Part shown: one piece after another, positions 9,613 to 19,367 of the stretch
Numbering within the stretch: position 1 is the first letter of the stretch
How the letters are laid out: every line of letters begins with the position of its first letter
Assembly (NCBI RefSeq): GCF_001742145.1
Contig: NZ_CP015749.1
Coordinates: forward strand, 3,100,001 to 3,164,000
Direction of reading: 5' to 3'
Length of the DNA stretch: 64,000 nucleotides
Origin: Pectobacterium parmentieri
GTDB lineage: Bacteria; Pseudomonadota; Gammaproteobacteria; Enterobacterales; Enterobacteriaceae
Notes under the pieces: model-generated
What the model was told of the DNA's origin: nothing
What the model saw: the letters and a program-made list of their open reading frames with translations, nothing else
Databases searched by the model: none
Position numbers and translations under genes: made by a program

Positions 9613-9640
9613 TTATGGGGATCAAAATCGGGGATTCAAG
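9613..9640 (-). promoter_or_regulatory. Sigma-32 heat-shock promoter of grpE
   Basis: On the minus strand CTTGAAT (9640-9634) is followed after about 13 bases by CCCCATAA (9620-9613). This matches the sigma-32 pattern CTTGAA-N13/15-CCCCAT and lies about 40 bp before the grpE ATG. Confidence 0.85.
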
Positions 9641-9719
9641 GGAACCTGTCATATATTGGTTCCCAACGCTGCCGGTACACCACGCTGAGGACAAAACAGC
9701 AATGAACACACCGCTTACA

Positions 9720-10598
9720 ATGAACAGGCCGTTTAATTGTATTGGCATTGTCGGCCACCCGCGCCACCCAACGGCGTTGGCAACGCATGAGATGCTCTAT
9801 CATTGGCTCACCGAAAAAGGTTACTCCGTTCTGATCGAACAGCAGATTGCGCGGGAACTTAACCTAAAAAATGCACCAACAGGTAGCCTTGCCGATATCG
9901 GTCAGCAGGCGGATCTAGCCGTGGTCGTCGGCGGTGACGGCAATATGCTGGGTGCCGCGCGCGTGCTATCGCGTTATGACATTAAGGTGATTGGTGTGAA
10001 TCGCGGTAATCTCGGTTTTTTAACCGATCTCGATCCCGATCACGCCCAGCAGCAACTTTCTGACGTACTCGATGGACATTACCTGAGCGAACAGCGATTT
10101 ATGCTGGAAGCGCACGTTTGCCGTGCAAACCAGCCCGACAGTATCAGCACCGCTATTAATGAAGTGGTGCTTCACCCGGGAAAAGTCGCACATATGATTG
10201 AATTTGAAGTCTATATTGACGACAAATTCGCATTTTCTCAGCGTTCGGACGGCCTGATTATCGCCACGCCCACAGGCTCAACCGCCTATTCGCTTTCTGC
10301 CGGTGGTCCTATCCTGACGCCGTCTTTGGAAGCCATTGCACTGGTGCCTATGTTCCCGCACACCTTGTCTGCCCGCCCGCTGGTCATCAACAGTAGCAGC
10401 ACGATTCGGCTGAAGTTTTCTTGCATTACTAACGATCTGGAAATCAGTTGCGACAGCCAGATTGCGCTACCGGTGCAGGAAGGCGAAGAGGTACTGATTC
10501 GCCGCAGCGAACATCACCTGAATTTGATTCACCCAAAAAACTACAGTTATTTCAACACACTAAGCTCAAAACTTGGCTGGTCAAAAAAATTATTCTAA
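9720..10598 (+). CDS. nadK: NAD kinase
   Basis: Phosphorylates NAD to NADP in the cytoplasm. The start at 9720 gives 292 residues, exactly the E. coli length, beginning [17 protein letters not shown]. The upstream in-frame ATG at 9702 has a better ribosome-binding site (GAGG 11 bases before it) and would add six residues. The catalytic GGDGNMLGA motif and [11 protein letters not shown] are present, as are [18 protein letters not shown] and [16 protein letters not shown]. It sits between grpE and recN as in other enterobacteria. Confidence 0.97.
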   Translation: MNRPFNCIGIVGHPRHPTALATHEMLYHWLTEKGYSVLIEQQIARELNLKNAPTGSLADIGQQADLAVVVGGDGNMLGAARVLSRYDIKVIGVNRGNLGFLTDLDPDHAQQQLSDVLDGHYLSEQRFMLEAHVCRANQPDSISTAINEVVLHPGKVAHMIEFEVYIDDKFAFSQRSDGLIIATPTGSTAYSLSAGGPILTPSLEAIALVPMFPHTLSARPLVINSSSTIRLKFSCITNDLEISCDSQIALPVQEGEEVLIRRSEHHLNLIHPKNYSYFNTLSSKLGWSKKLF

Positions 10599-10616
10599 GA
10601 TTCTACTAATCTACTT

Positions 10617-10658
10617 TACTGTATATAAAACCAGTTTATACTGTATGTAAACACAGTC
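10617..10658 (+). promoter_or_regulatory. Two LexA (SOS) boxes in the recN promoter
   Basis: Box 1 (10619-10634) is CTGT-N8-CCAG, one base from consensus. Box 2 (10641-10656) is CTGT-ATGTAAAC-ACAG, a perfect CTGT-N8-ACAG. They lie 22-60 bp before the recN ATG. E. coli recN also has tandem LexA sites and is among the most strongly SOS-induced genes. Confidence 0.92.
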
Positions 10659-10677
10659 CTCATACAGGAAAACTATC

Positions 10678-12339
10678 ATGCTGGCGCAACTCACTATCAG
10701 TAACTTCGCCATCGTGCGCGAATTAGAAATCGATTTTCAGTCAGGAATGAGCGTGATCACCGGGGAAACCGGTGCGGGGAAATCGATTGCGATTGATGCC
10801 CTCGGCTTATGTTTGGGAAATCGTTCTGATGCCAGCATGGTCAGGCCGGGGACTGCCCGAGCCGACATCTGCGCCCGATTTGCGTTGGCAGATACCCCGA
10901 CTGCACGCCAGTGGCTGGAAGAAAACCAGTTAGATGACAGCAACGAGTGCCTACTACGCCGCGTCATTAGTGCCGATGGTCGCTCGCGCGGCTTTATTAA
11001 CGGCACTGCTGTGCCACTGTCTCAACTGCGTGAACTCGGTCAACACCTGATTCAGGTACATGGCCAGCATGCTCATCAGCTCCTGCTGCGCCCCGACCAT
11101 CAAAAACACCTACTGGATGCGTATGCCGATGAACCCAAATTGCTGGCTGCCATGCAGCAGGTTTGGCATCAGTGGCACCAAAGCTGCCGTGCGCTGGCAC
11201 AGCTACAACAGGCGGCGATTGAACGCGAGGCCCGCCGAGAACTGCTGCAATATCAATTGAAAGAGCTGAATGAATTCGCCCCACAGCCCGCTGAATACGA
11301 ACAAATTGATGTTGAATACAAACGTCTGGCAAATAGCGGTCAGCTACTGACGATGAGCCAACAAGCCATGCAGTTGCTGAGCGAAGACGAAGAACAGAAC
11401 ATACTTAATATGCTGCACAGCGTAAAAAGTCAGCTCGGTGAACTGATCGGCATGGATGAAACCCTGTCCGGCGTGCTGTCGATGCTTGAAGAAGCTGGTA
11501 TTCAGCTTAGTGAAGCCAGTGATGAACTGCGCCACTACAGCGAACAGATGGACCTCGACCCGATTCGGCTGTATGAGCTGGAACAACGTCTGTCACGTCA
11601 ACTCGCGCTGGCACGTAAGCACCATGTCGCTCCAGAGGCGCTCCCCATGTTTCACCAGCAACTATTGGAAGAGCAACAACAGTTGGAACAGCAGGAAAGC
11701 GACCATGACACGCTCAGCGCCGCCGTCAGCGAATACCACCAGCAGGCGTTGCACCTGGCACAACAGCTTCATGTGCATCGTCAGCACCACGCGAGTGAAC
11801 TGGCACAGCTTATCACCGCCAATATGCGTGAACTGGCAATGCCGCACGGTCACTTCACCATTGATGTCACGTTTACGCCAGACAGTCTGACGGCCACCGG
11901 TGCCGATAGTATTGAATTCCGCGTCACCACTAACCCCGGGCAACCACATCAGGCGCTGGCGAAAGTGGTATCAGGTGGCGAACTGTCGCGTATCGCACTG
12001 ATTATTCAAGTCATCACCGCGAAGAAAATGGACACCCCAGCCATGATCTTCGATGAAGTCGATGTGGGAATCAGCGGGCCAACCGCCGCCATCGTCGGCA
12101 GGATGCTGCGTCAGCTCGGTGAATCTACACAGGTTATGTGTGTGACACACTTACCGCAGGTCGCAGGCTGTGGTCACCAACACTTCTTCGTGAGTAAACA
12201 AACGGACGGTGCAGAAACGGAGACCCTGATGCAGCCGTTGGATAAACGTGCGCGGTTACAAGAGTTGGCAAGATTGTTAGGCGGTAGCGCCGTGACTAAA
12301 AATACGCTGGCGAATGCCAAAGAATTGCTGGCGGCATAA
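10678..12339 (+). CDS. recN: DNA repair protein RecN
   Basis: A 553-residue SMC-like ATPase involved in double-strand break repair. Walker A GETGAGKS is at residues 29-36, and long Gln/Leu-rich coiled coils fill about 150-365. The C-terminal half carries the ABC signature [14 protein letters not shown] and Walker [14 protein letters not shown], then [15 protein letters not shown]. The length equals that of E. coli RecN. It is SOS-controlled through the tandem LexA boxes just upstream. Confidence 0.98.
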   Translation: MLAQLTISNFAIVRELEIDFQSGMSVITGETGAGKSIAIDALGLCLGNRSDASMVRPGTARADICARFALADTPTARQWLEENQLDDSNECLLRRVISADGRSRGFINGTAVPLSQLRELGQHLIQVHGQHAHQLLLRPDHQKHLLDAYADEPKLLAAMQQVWHQWHQSCRALAQLQQAAIEREARRELLQYQLKELNEFAPQPAEYEQIDVEYKRLANSGQLLTMSQQAMQLLSEDEEQNILNMLHSVKSQLGELIGMDETLSGVLSMLEEAGIQLSEASDELRHYSEQMDLDPIRLYELEQRLSRQLALARKHHVAPEALPMFHQQLLEEQQQLEQQESDHDTLSAAVSEYHQQALHLAQQLHVHRQHHASELAQLITANMRELAMPHGHFTIDVTFTPDSLTATGADSIEFRVTTNPGQPHQALAKVVSGGELSRIALIIQVITAKKMDTPAMIFDEVDVGISGPTAAIVGRMLRQLGESTQVMCVTHLPQVAGCGHQHFFVSKQTDGAETETLMQPLDKRARLQELARLLGGSAVTKNTLANAKELLAA

Positions 12340-12376
12340 AATCTGCAGCCGCCAAGGGCTAGAAAGGGGCATAACA

Positions 12377-12401
12377 GGTAAAAAAGCTCAACTTTTTTAC
12401 C
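12377..12401. repeat. Perfect hairpin between recN and bamE
   Basis: GGTAAAAAAG / CTTTTTTACC are perfect 10-bp arms around a 5-nt loop. The T-rich arm could act as a weak terminator for recN, but no T-run follows the stem. Confidence 0.4.
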
Positions 12402-12492
12402 TTCCTGAGGTCATACAATCGCCTTGTAGGTTTCCAAGTCCTGCAAGGTCTATTATCATCGGCAACCTATGCCCTTAAGGAATGTAATCACT

Positions 12493-12828
12493 ATGCGCTG
12501 TAAAACGCTGACTGTCGTCGCCGCGGTGGTTGTTATGCTGACTGCCGGTTGTTCCACACTGGAAAAGGTGGTCTATCGGCCGGACATCAATCAGGGAAAC
12601 TATCTGGCACCGGCTGACGTTGCAAAAATTCACACCGGCATGACCAAACAACAGGTCGCTTATACGCTGGGTACCCCCATGATGCAGGACCCGTTTGGCA
12701 GCGATACCTGGTTTTACATCTTCCGCCAACAGCCCGGTCATGAATCAGTAAAACAGCAGACGCTGACACTGACCTTCAGTAGTGGTGGCGTGCTGACCAA
12801 CATCAACAACAAGCCCGCGCTGGATTGA
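12493..12828 (+). CDS. bamE: Outer-membrane assembly lipoprotein BamE (SmpA)
   Basis: A 111-residue lipoprotein of the BAM complex that inserts beta-barrel proteins into the outer membrane. The lipobox LTAGC places the lipidated Cys at about residue 20. The conserved [30 protein letters not shown] and [14 protein letters not shown] follow. The start at 12493 (AAGGA about 10 bases upstream) matches the E. coli N-terminus MRCKTLT; the frame is open eight codons further up. A good terminator follows. Confidence 0.97.
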   Translation: MRCKTLTVVAAVVVMLTAGCSTLEKVVYRPDINQGNYLAPADVAKIHTGMTKQQVAYTLGTPMMQDPFGSDTWFYIFRQQPGHESVKQQTLTLTFSSGGVLTNINNKPALD

Positions 12829-12865
12829 TGCTTTCAATACCGCTTGATGTATGATGGGTGCAACA

Positions 12866-12906
12866 ACAGGCAAATCTGAATATTTCAGGCTTGCCTGTGT
12901 TTTTTA
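12866..12906 (+). terminator. Rho-independent terminator after bamE
   Basis: ACAGGCAA / TTGCCTGT form an 8-bp stem extended by an inner CTGAA / TTCAG pair, followed by GTTTTTT. Confidence 0.85.
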
Positions 12907-12963
12907 ATGGCATTTTGGTAATGCGCGAGCAGAAAAACATCATCCGCCATTCAACCGTATTGC

Positions 12964-13254
12964 TCAGGCTTTATTCTTAGAACGCTCTGCTCGCTGGCGA
13001 CGTAGTTCTTTCGGATCGGCAATCAGCGGACGATAGATCTCTACGCGGTCCCCCTCCTGCACTACATCAGTCAACTTCGCCGCACGGCTGTAAATACCGA
13101 CTTTATTCACCTGCAAATCGATATCCTGGCGCAACTCCAGCAGGCCTGATGCCACAACAGCCTGCTCAACCGTACTGCCCTCTTCCAGCTTCACCGTGCG
13201 TAGATACTGGCGTTCTGGCAACGCGTACACCACATCAACCTGCATTGCGGACAC
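12964..13254 (-). CDS. rnfH: RnfH family ubiquitin-like protein (RatB)
   Basis: A 96-residue beta-grasp protein, the same length as E. coli RnfH. Hallmarks are [34 protein letters not shown] and [22 protein letters not shown] choose GTG at 13254 because AGAGG lies six bases before it; this start overlaps the end of ratA by 20 bases. An ATG nine bases later is the alternative. It is co-transcribed with ratA. Function remains poorly defined. Confidence 0.9.
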   Translation of the reverse strand: MSAMQVDVVYALPERQYLRTVKLEEGSTVEQAVVASGLLELRQDIDLQVNKVGIYSRAAKLTDVVQEGDRVEIYRPLIADPKELRRQRAERSKNKA

Positions 13255-13681
13255 GGTAGACCTCTTTTGCTCGCTGCGTGAAAGCTTGCACCATATTTCC
13301 GGCCAGCTCCTTGAATACTTTGCCAAAAGCGAGTTCAATCAAGGCATTGGTGAATTCAAATTCCAGATGCAGTTCGACTTTGCAGGCATCAGCGCTCAGC
13401 GGCGTAAAATGCCAATCGCCACCCAACTGACGGAATGGGCCATCGACCAGTTGCATATTGATATTCTGGTTGTGCGTCAGCGTATTACGTGTAGTAAATG
13501 TCTTGCTAATACCCGCTTTGGAAACGTCGACGGCGGCCGTCATCTCCCCTTCTAACGAGGAGAGCACGCGGCTCCCCGTACAACCCGGTAAAAACGCGGG
13601 ATAGGAAGCAACATCATTCACCAGCTTGTACATCTGTTCAGCACTGAACGGCACCAGTGCTGAACGACTTATCTTTGGCAT
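13235..13681 (-). CDS. ratA: RatA toxin / ubiquinone-binding START-domain protein
   Basis: A 148-residue member of the polyketide cyclase/START family (COQ10-like). Key stretches are [29 protein letters not shown] at the N-terminus, then [17 protein letters not shown] and [21 protein letters not shown]. coli RatA is described as inhibiting 70S ribosome assembly; the COQ10 resemblance also suggests a role in quinone handling. It is the first gene of the ratA-rnfH pair, divergent from smpB. Confidence 0.92.
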   Translation of the reverse strand: MPKISRSALVPFSAEQMYKLVNDVASYPAFLPGCTGSRVLSSLEGEMTAAVDVSKAGISKTFTTRNTLTHNQNINMQLVDGPFRQLGGDWHFTPLSADACKVELHLEFEFTNALIELAFGKVFKELAGNMVQAFTQRAKEVYRVRNAG

Positions 13682-13836
13682 ACTATTTTCCGAGATTCAT
13701 AAAACGCGCAAAATAATAGCATTGATAGCCCGACAGACAAAAACTCTGCGAAGCTTATCGCACGATATCATTAACCACGACACGGACGCACGGCGGGGAT
13801 TTCATTCCCAATGACATCCAGTATAATGACGGTACT

Positions 13837-14319
13837 ATGACAAAGAAAAAAGCATACAAACCCGGTTCCGCCACCATTGCGCAGAACAAACGCGCCCGTC
13901 ACGAATACTCCATTGAGGAAGAATTTGAGGCTGGCCTTGCGCTGCAAGGATGGGAAGTTAAATCACTGCGTGCAGGTAAAGCGAACCTCAGCGACAGCTA
14001 TGTCACCTTCATGAAAGGTGAGGCTTACCTGTTTGGCGCAACGATCACGCCGCTGAATGTGGCCTCATCGCACGTCGTTTGCGACCCTATACGCACGCGT
14101 AAACTCCTGCTCAACAAACGCGAACTGGACTCGCTGTTTGGCCGCGTCAGCCGCGATGGCTATACGGTTGTTGCATTGTCCATGTATTGGAAAAATGCCT
14201 GGAGCAAAGTCAAAATCGGCGTAGCGAAAGGTAAAAAAGATCACGACAAACGTGATGACATTAAAGAACGTGAATGGAAAGTAGACAAAGCCCGTATCAT
14301 GAAGAACGCCAATCGCTAA
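13837..14319 (+). CDS. smpB: SsrA-binding protein SmpB
   Basis: A 160-residue RNA-binding protein that delivers tmRNA to stalled ribosomes. It carries [41 protein letters not shown] and the basic C-terminal tail ending IMKNANR, which acts in the mRNA channel. Length and order (smpB then ssrA) are as in E. coli. The tmRNA gene starts 50 bp downstream. Confidence 0.98.
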   Translation: MTKKKAYKPGSATIAQNKRARHEYSIEEEFEAGLALQGWEVKSLRAGKANLSDSYVTFMKGEAYLFGATITPLNVASSHVVCDPIRTRKLLLNKRELDSLFGRVSRDGYTVVALSMYWKNAWSKVKIGVAKGKKDHDKRDDIKEREWKVDKARIMKNANR

Positions 14320-14369
14320 GCCGCTGGCTTAACAACGGTGAGTTCTGGTATACTGGTGACAGTTTCTTG

Positions 14370-14732
14370 GGGGCTGATTCTGGATTCGACGGGATTTGCA
14401 AAGCCCAAGGTGCATGCCGAGGGGCGGTTTGCCTCGTAAAAAGCCGCAAAAAAATAGTCGCAAACGACGAAAACTACGCTTTAGCAGCTTAATAACCTGC
14501 TAAGAGCCCTCTCTCCCTAGCCTCCGCTCTTAGGACGGGGATCAAGAGAGGTCAAACCCAAAAGAGATCGCGTGGATGCCCTGCCTGGGGTTGAAGTGCT
14601 AAATCTAATCAGGCTAGTTTGTTAATGGCGTGTCTGTCCGCAGTTGGCAAGCGAATGTAAAGACTGACTAAGCATGTAGTACCGACGGTAGAGTAGTTCC
14701 GGACGGGGGTTCAAATCCCCCCAGCTCCACCA
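14370..14732 (+). ncRNA. ssrA: Transfer-messenger RNA (tmRNA)
   Basis: A 363-nt tmRNA, identical in length to that of E. coli. The 5' end GGGGCUGAUUCUGGAUUCGACGG and the 3' end with T-arm GGGUUCAAAUCCCCCC and ...AGCUCCACCA form the tRNA-like domain. The tag ORF at 14460-14492 encodes ANDENYALAA followed by TAA. It rescues stalled ribosomes with SmpB. A TATACT -10 hexamer lies at 14349-14354. The 3' end is the classical attachment site for the integrase encoded just downstream. Confidence 0.98.
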
Positions 14733-14774
14733 ATTTAGACATCGGGTATTACCAGATAAGTCCGATGAAGTACG

Positions 14775-14810
14775 AAAAGCCCGCATGGCGCAAGCCCTGC
14801 GGGCTTTTTT
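14775..14810 (+). terminator. Rho-independent terminator after ssrA
   Basis: AAAAGCCCGCA / TGCGGGCTTTTTT form a strong stem with a T-run, 42 bases after the CCA end of tmRNA. Confidence 0.88.
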
Positions 14811-14854
14811 GTGTCCGTCATTGTCCGACGATATTCGCCTGAATCCAGAGATTA

Positions 14855-14923
14855 TTGGTATACGAATTGGTATACGGTAGGATATATACCAAAAAGCGTA
14901 TACCAATTGCATGCGTATACCAA
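14855..14923. repeat. Cluster of TTGGTATACG iterons before the integrase gene
   Basis: Four exact copies of a 10-bp word: TTGGTATACG at 14855-14864 and 14867-14876, and its complement CGTATACCAA at 14897-14906 and 14914-14923. A degenerate fifth copy (TATATACCAA) is at 14883. They lie between the ssrA end and the int start codon, where arm-type integrase or excisionase sites are expected. They may also autoregulate int. Confidence 0.7.
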
Positions 14924-14940
14924 TCACGAAGGATATCCTC

Positions 14941-16152
14941 ATGGCACGGACAACCCGCCCTCTCACCCACACTGAAGTACAAAAGGCCAAAGCGACAGAC
15001 AAAGATCTGACGTTGCATGACGGCAACGGGTTATTCCTCTTAGTCAAAACTACCGGGAAAAAGCTGTGGCGGTTCCGTTACCAGAAACCAACAACCGGCC
15101 AGCGCACCATGATCGGATTTGGCGCTTACCCAGCGTTGTCATTAGCCGACGCCCGCGCAATGAGAGACGAAAAACTGTCTTTGTTAGCCAAAGGTATCGA
15201 TCCACAGGAAAAGGTGGCTAAAGAAGAGGAAGAGGCGAAAATCGCAGTAGAAAGCATCTTTCTTAACGTAGCGCGTAGCTGGTTCGCGTTGAAACAGACG
15301 AATGTCAGCGCCGATCACGCCAAAGATATTTGGCGCTCGTTGGAAAAAGATGTCCTCCCAGCGATTGAGAACATACCGGTGCAGGACATCAAAGCCCGCA
15401 CGCTGATACAGGCGTTAGAGCCGATTAAAGCGCGTGGCGCACTCGAAACCGTCAGGCGGTTGGTGCAGCGCATTAACGAAATCATGGTTTACGCGGTCAA
15501 TACGGGGCTAATTGATGCTAACCCAGCGTCTGGCATTGGTATGGCCTTTGAGCGCCCTAAAAAGCAGCATATGCCGACTATCCGGCCAGAAGAACTCCCC
15601 AAGCTGATGCACACCATCGCCATGTCTAACCTGTCCATTCCAACCCGTTGCTTATTAGAATGGCAGCTACTGACGCTAATTCGCCCGGCAGAAGCCTCCG
15701 CAACGGCATGGGCAGAGATCGATATAGAGAAAAGAACGTGGAGCATTCCGGCTGAACGCATGAAAGCCAAGCGTGATCATATCGTTCCGCTCTCCGATCA
15801 GGCGCTGGAACTGCTCGACATCATGCGCCCTATCAGCGGCAACCGCGAACATGTATTCCCCAGCCGCAACGATCCTAAAAAACCCATGAACAGCCAGACC
15901 GCCAACGCCGCATTAAAACGCATAGGCTACGGTGGCAAACTGGTCGCACATGGTTTACGCTCGATAGCCAGCACCGCCATGAATGAAGCCGGTTTTAATC
16001 CTGATGTGATTGAAGCGGCGTTGGCGCATTGTGATAAAAACGAAGTTCGACGGGCTTATAATCGCTCTACCTACCTTGAGCAGCGGAAAGAGTTGATGGA
16101 TTGGTGGGGGAATTTTGTCTATAACCGTCATCAACTAATGCAGGCTGTATAA
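14941..16152 (+). CDS. P4-type tyrosine integrase of the ssrA-linked island
   Basis: A 403-residue site-specific recombinase. The N-terminal DUF4102 arm-binding domain (LTHTEVQKAKATDKDLTLHDG, RFRYQKP, GAYPALSLADAR) is followed by a core-binding region. The catalytic domain has Arg in the IRPAEASATAW stretch, HGLRSIASTAMNEAGF for the His-X-X-Arg box, a His in ALAHCDKNEVRRAY, and the nucleophile Tyr in the same tail. The ATG at 14941 follows AAGGATATCCTC; an upstream in-frame ATG at 14911 has no such site. It faces away from ssrA, as in many islands. Confidence 0.95.
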   Translation: MARTTRPLTHTEVQKAKATDKDLTLHDGNGLFLLVKTTGKKLWRFRYQKPTTGQRTMIGFGAYPALSLADARAMRDEKLSLLAKGIDPQEKVAKEEEEAKIAVESIFLNVARSWFALKQTNVSADHAKDIWRSLEKDVLPAIENIPVQDIKARTLIQALEPIKARGALETVRRLVQRINEIMVYAVNTGLIDANPASGIGMAFERPKKQHMPTIRPEELPKLMHTIAMSNLSIPTRCLLEWQLLTLIRPAEASATAWAEIDIEKRTWSIPAERMKAKRDHIVPLSDQALELLDIMRPISGNREHVFPSRNDPKKPMNSQTANAALKRIGYGGKLVAHGLRSIASTAMNEAGFNPDVIEAALAHCDKNEVRRAYNRSTYLEQRKELMDWWGNFVYNRHQLMQAV

Positions 16153-16180
16153 CACAGATAAAATAGAAAGGGAGTCTTAG

Positions 16181-17538
16181 ATGCCAAATAATTATTATCA
16201 ATACATTGAAGACGTTAGTGATGATATAAAAACATGCCTTGAAGGCATGGGATGTCAGCCTATACTTTTTGTGGGTTCAGGGTTAACTAAAAGGTATCTT
16301 TCAGGTCCAAACTGGGAAGAATTACTACAACAGCTTGCAACTGAATGCCCTAATATTGATAAAAAATTCGCTTATTACAAACAAAAGTATCCAGAGCTAA
16401 TTGATATTGGAAGCGTTTTTTCTGATGCTTATAATGAGTGGGCATGGGGGGATGGTGAAAAATACTTTCCTTCAGAGTTATTTTAAGCAGGAAATGAGCC
16501 TGACATTTACTTTAAACACAAAATATCGAATATTTTCAACTCATTATTACAAGATAATAAAATCATAGATAACAGCGAAGTAGAACTTCTAACCCCCCCC
16601 CCCCCTCACTCTATAATAACTACAAATTATGACGAGCTACTTGAATCGATATACCCTGAGTTCACTCCAATTATCGGCCAAAAAATACTGTATGCGAACC
16701 ATGGCAGCATCGGAGAAATTCTTAAAATTCATGGTTGCTGCTCCACACCTAAAAGTATAATTATTAATCGTGATGACTATGGAGATTTCATAAAAAAGAA
16801 GAAGTATTTAAGTGCAAAACTTCTCACTTTTTTTGCTGAACACCCTCTTTTATTTATAGGGTACAGTGCAGAAGATGAAAACATTAAAAATATACTATCC
16901 GATATTGACGAACTAATTTCAGAGAATGGTGATGTAATTCCCAATATATACATATTGGAATGGGTAGACAAAAAAATGATAATGAATACCCGCGCCGGGA
17001 ACGGTTAATTCAAGTATCTGCAAATAAAAGCATCAGGATAAAAAGTATAGTTGCAAACGATTTTTCATGGGTATTCTCAGCCTTTGGTGCCAATAGAGCA
17101 CTTGATAATATAAATCCAAAATTGCTACGCTCTCTGTTAGCCCGTACATACGATCTCGTAAGAAGTGACATTCCCAGAAATCCAGTTCAGGTTGATTACC
17201 GCGTTTTATCAAGCATCAGTGAGTCAGAAGGCGAACTTGCAAAATTATATGGTATAGCCACATCCTCGGATGGCATGGCATTTAATGCGAGCTACCCTTT
17301 CACTTTAACCACACTTGGACAGTCACTTGGTTATAAAGGCTGGCATGATGCAAACAAACTTTTAGAAATAGTTAAAGATATAACCAACGTAGATATCAAG
17401 ACCTTCGATAACAAATATCATTATGCAATTATGAACGGTGACGAAATCCAATCTCATAGATATTCAAATTATCTCCGTGAGCTTCTTGAAAAAGTTAGAG
17501 ATGGAGAAGAATTTGAATTAGGGATAAAAGCTCCGTAA
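16181..17538 (+). pseudogene. SIR2-like (SIR2_2) protein, disrupted
   Basis: Reads as one protein of about 450 residues broken twice. The first 101 codons include the nucleotide-binding start ILFVGSGLTKRY, ending at an in-frame TAA (16484-16486). The same frame continues with SIIITTNYDELLE-type SIR2_2 signatures (ITTNYDELLES, KIHGCCSTPKS, LLFIGYSAEDENI). Near 16970 an A7 run is one base short, shifting to the last frame (ending 17538). A run of 13 C lies at 16593-16605. SIR2-like proteins deplete NAD in antiphage defence. Base composition is AT-rich, unlike neighbours. Start at 16181 follows GGGAGTC. Confidence 0.8.
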
Positions 17539-17612
17539 TGATTGATTAAAAGTATTATTTTTCGTCATTGCCGCCATCGCGGCGGATTTTCCCTTTCTAG
17601 TAATATCTTGAA

Positions 17613-17631
17613 CGGTGATGAGTGACTCATC
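17613..17631. repeat. Partial copy of the island repeat family (palindromic head)
   Basis: GTGATGAGTGACTCATCA at 17614-17631 is an almost perfect inverted repeat that also begins the longer copies at about 19368 and 33333. Confidence 0.5.
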
Positions 17632-17648
17632 ATTTGCATCATTGCATC

Positions 17649-17690
17649 TTACTTGACTACCCGTTTGCAAATTACTTGACCATCTCCAAC
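17649..17690 (+). repeat. Left IS-end-like repeat
   Basis: TTGACTACCCGTTTGCA (17653-17669) is followed by a second TTGACC start. The same word occurs twice, inverted, at 18564-18603, so the pair brackets the ATPase gene between them. Multiple short repeats at each end resemble IS21-family termini, but I cannot name the element. Confidence 0.5.
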
Positions 17691-17866
17691 GAAAAACGGA
17701 CACAAATCACCTACTGTATTGACATGCAGCTTTGAGCGAGGAGCGGACATGCAAGTCAGGATAAAATGTAGTTACTCAAATCATCAACAGGTCATCTGGT
17801 GATAGGGCAAAAGTACGCCATAACTATTACTGCTTCATCGCGTCTGTAAATGTTCAGGAGGGTTCA

Positions 17867-18418
17867 ATGTCTTCAGCTTTGCAACATCGTTTCATTCTTA
17901 CAGGTGGCCCAGGCTCAGGCAAAAGCACGATAGTTGATGCGATTATAAAACGAGGGTTTTGGAGTTCTAAAGAAGCTGGAAGAGGTGTTATACAAGACCA
18001 GGTTAACATCGGAGGTGATGCATTGCCTTGGGACAATCAGACTGCATTCGCAGAGCTCATGCTATCCTGGGAAATGCGTTCGTGGCACGAAGCGGAAGGG
18101 CAAACACAACCATGCTTCTTCGATCGTGGAGTTCCTGATGTTGTAGGTTATTTACGTCTTTCAGCGCTTACCATACCGAGGCATCTGGAAAACGCCATCG
18201 AGAAATTTCGCTACAACCGAACTGTATTTGTTGCACCACCCTGGCGTGACATATATGTACAAGATACAGAGCGAAAGCAATCTTTCGATATTGCCATCGC
18301 GACATATCATGCGATGGTGGAAACATACCGGGAATATGATTATCGATTAATTGAATTACCATGCGTTTCTGTTGAGGATCGTGTGGATTTTATCCTTTCC
18401 ACGATACAAAGCTTATAG
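17867..18418 (+). CDS. P-loop ATPase/kinase of the AAA_28 type
   Basis: A 183-residue soluble protein. Walker A GGPGSGKST begins near residue 14 and is followed by an adenylate-kinase-like pattern (CFFDRGVPDVVGYL for the Walker B/DxxG area, then RYNRTVFVAPPWRDIYVQDTERKQSF with lid arginines). Such small predicted NTPases/kinases are widespread and uncharacterised. The ATG is preceded by AGGAGGGTTCA. It stands alone between inverted IS-end-like repeats, which suggests it moved as cargo. Confidence 0.8.
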   Translation: MSSALQHRFILTGGPGSGKSTIVDAIIKRGFWSSKEAGRGVIQDQVNIGGDALPWDNQTAFAELMLSWEMRSWHEAEGQTQPCFFDRGVPDVVGYLRLSALTIPRHLENAIEKFRYNRTVFVAPPWRDIYVQDTERKQSFDIAIATYHAMVETYREYDYRLIELPCVSVEDRVDFILSTIQSL

Positions 18419-18563
18419 AAAAGCCTCCTCATCACATGATGAAACATAATGCCTGAATAAATCATATTCTGGTATACGAAGAACGCCCGCTTTTGGCACT
18501 TAGCTGCCGGTCAACTTAGAAGGAGACCGCCCTTCATATTCTGTTGGAAATTTCCAAGCGGAA

Positions 18564-18603
18564 TGCAAACAGGTAGTCAACTAAAATACAAATGGGTAGT
18601 CAA
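18564..18603 (-). repeat. Right IS-end-like repeat (two copies)
   Basis: TGCAAACAGGTAGTCAA (18564-18580) and TACAAATGGGTAGTCAA (18587-18603) are complements of the word at 17653-17669. Confidence 0.5.
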
Positions 18604-18621
18604 GTGAATGCAAACACCCAA

Positions 18622-18702
18622 TTACTCATTAATCTATTGATTAGTAAAAATAAAAAACTATAGTGAAGAGAGTGAGCTATTTTGTTCAAAACCTTTTTAT
18701 TT
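18622..18702. repeat. Island repeat family, tail portion
   Basis: The stretch with TTGATTAGTAAAAATAAAAA, GTGAAGAGAGTGA and TTTGTTCAAAACCTTTTTATTT is a diverged copy of the tails at 19410-19487 and 33380-33450. The palindromic head is lacking here. It lies upstream of the Phd-type antitoxin gene. Confidence 0.6.
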
Positions 18703-18788
18703 GCCTCCGCGTTTATTCCGTGATGCTGCTGCCTTTCTTATTAAGTGCTAAATTCAGTATCAAATATCATACTTAAAAGGGGCTGATT

Positions 18789-19040
18789 ATGTCCGTACAA
18801 CCTATTCTTGCCAATGCTACCGTGAGTATTAGCGACTTTAAAAAATCGCCCAATGCGGCGTTGAAAAAAGCTAACGGCGAGCCTGTAGCCGTGTTAACCA
18901 ATGGCCGTATCTCTGGCTATTATGTTTCCCCGGAAACATGGGAAGCGCTGGCCGACTATCAGGAAGATATCGAACTTGCCAAAATTGCCCGTTCCCGGAT
19001 GAAGGGGAAACGTGTGAAGGTCGATCTGGATGAGTTATAA
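18789..19040 (+). CDS. Antitoxin of the Phd/YefM (RelB-like StbD) family
   Basis: An 83-residue protein with the Phd/YefM-type start: VSISDFKKSPNAALKKANGEPVAVLTNGRISGYYVSP-type pattern, followed by the toxin-binding tail RMKGKRVKVDLDEL. It binds DNA through its N-terminus and neutralises the toxin with its C-terminus. The stop overlaps the start of the adjacent relE-type gene by 11 bases. The antitoxin is intact while the partner carries a stop codon. GGGGCTGATT precedes the ATG. Confidence 0.9.
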   Translation: MSVQPILANATVSISDFKKSPNAALKKANGEPVAVLTNGRISGYYVSPETWEALADYQEDIELAKIARSRMKGKRVKVDLDEL

Positions 19041-19314
19041 GCTGGAGTTTGAAGAGCACGCGCTGAAAGAATTTAAGAAGCTGGGGGCACCCGTGCGGGA
19101 GTAGTTCACCAAAAAACTGAAAGCGGTTTTACAAAATCCCCACGTTCCCGCCAACCGGCTTCACGGAATGGCTGACTGCTACAAAATCAAACTTCGTTCC
19201 GCTGGCTATCGGTTAGTGTATCAAGTGCTTGAGCATGAGATCGTGGTACTGGTTTTAGCTGTGGGCAAACGGGAACGCTCAGAGGTTTATCAAGCAGCCA
19301 AAGACCGACTATAG
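19030..19314 (+). pseudogene. relE: RelE/StbE toxin with an amber codon
   Basis: A full-length RelE-like reading frame of 94 codons is interrupted only by TAG at 19102-19104 (codon 25). The context ...PVRE-stop-FTKKL corresponds to VREQLKKKL in E. coli RelE, so CAG to TAG is the likely change. The rest is intact: GMADCYKIKLRSAGYRLVYQV and VGKRERSEVYQ hold the usual basic catalytic residues. It is a ribosome-dependent mRNA interferase family. Without suppression only a 24-residue peptide is made, so the toxin is probably dead. Confidence 0.9.
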
Positions 19315-19367
19315 GCACGGATATCTGACATTCACAGCTTTTTGTTATATGGCCTATCTGTCATCAA

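Noticed and set aside
14274..14492. 72-codon frame ending in ANDENYALAA
   Set aside because: The end is the tmRNA tag reading frame; the upstream part runs through the smpB tail and the tmRNA 5' domain.
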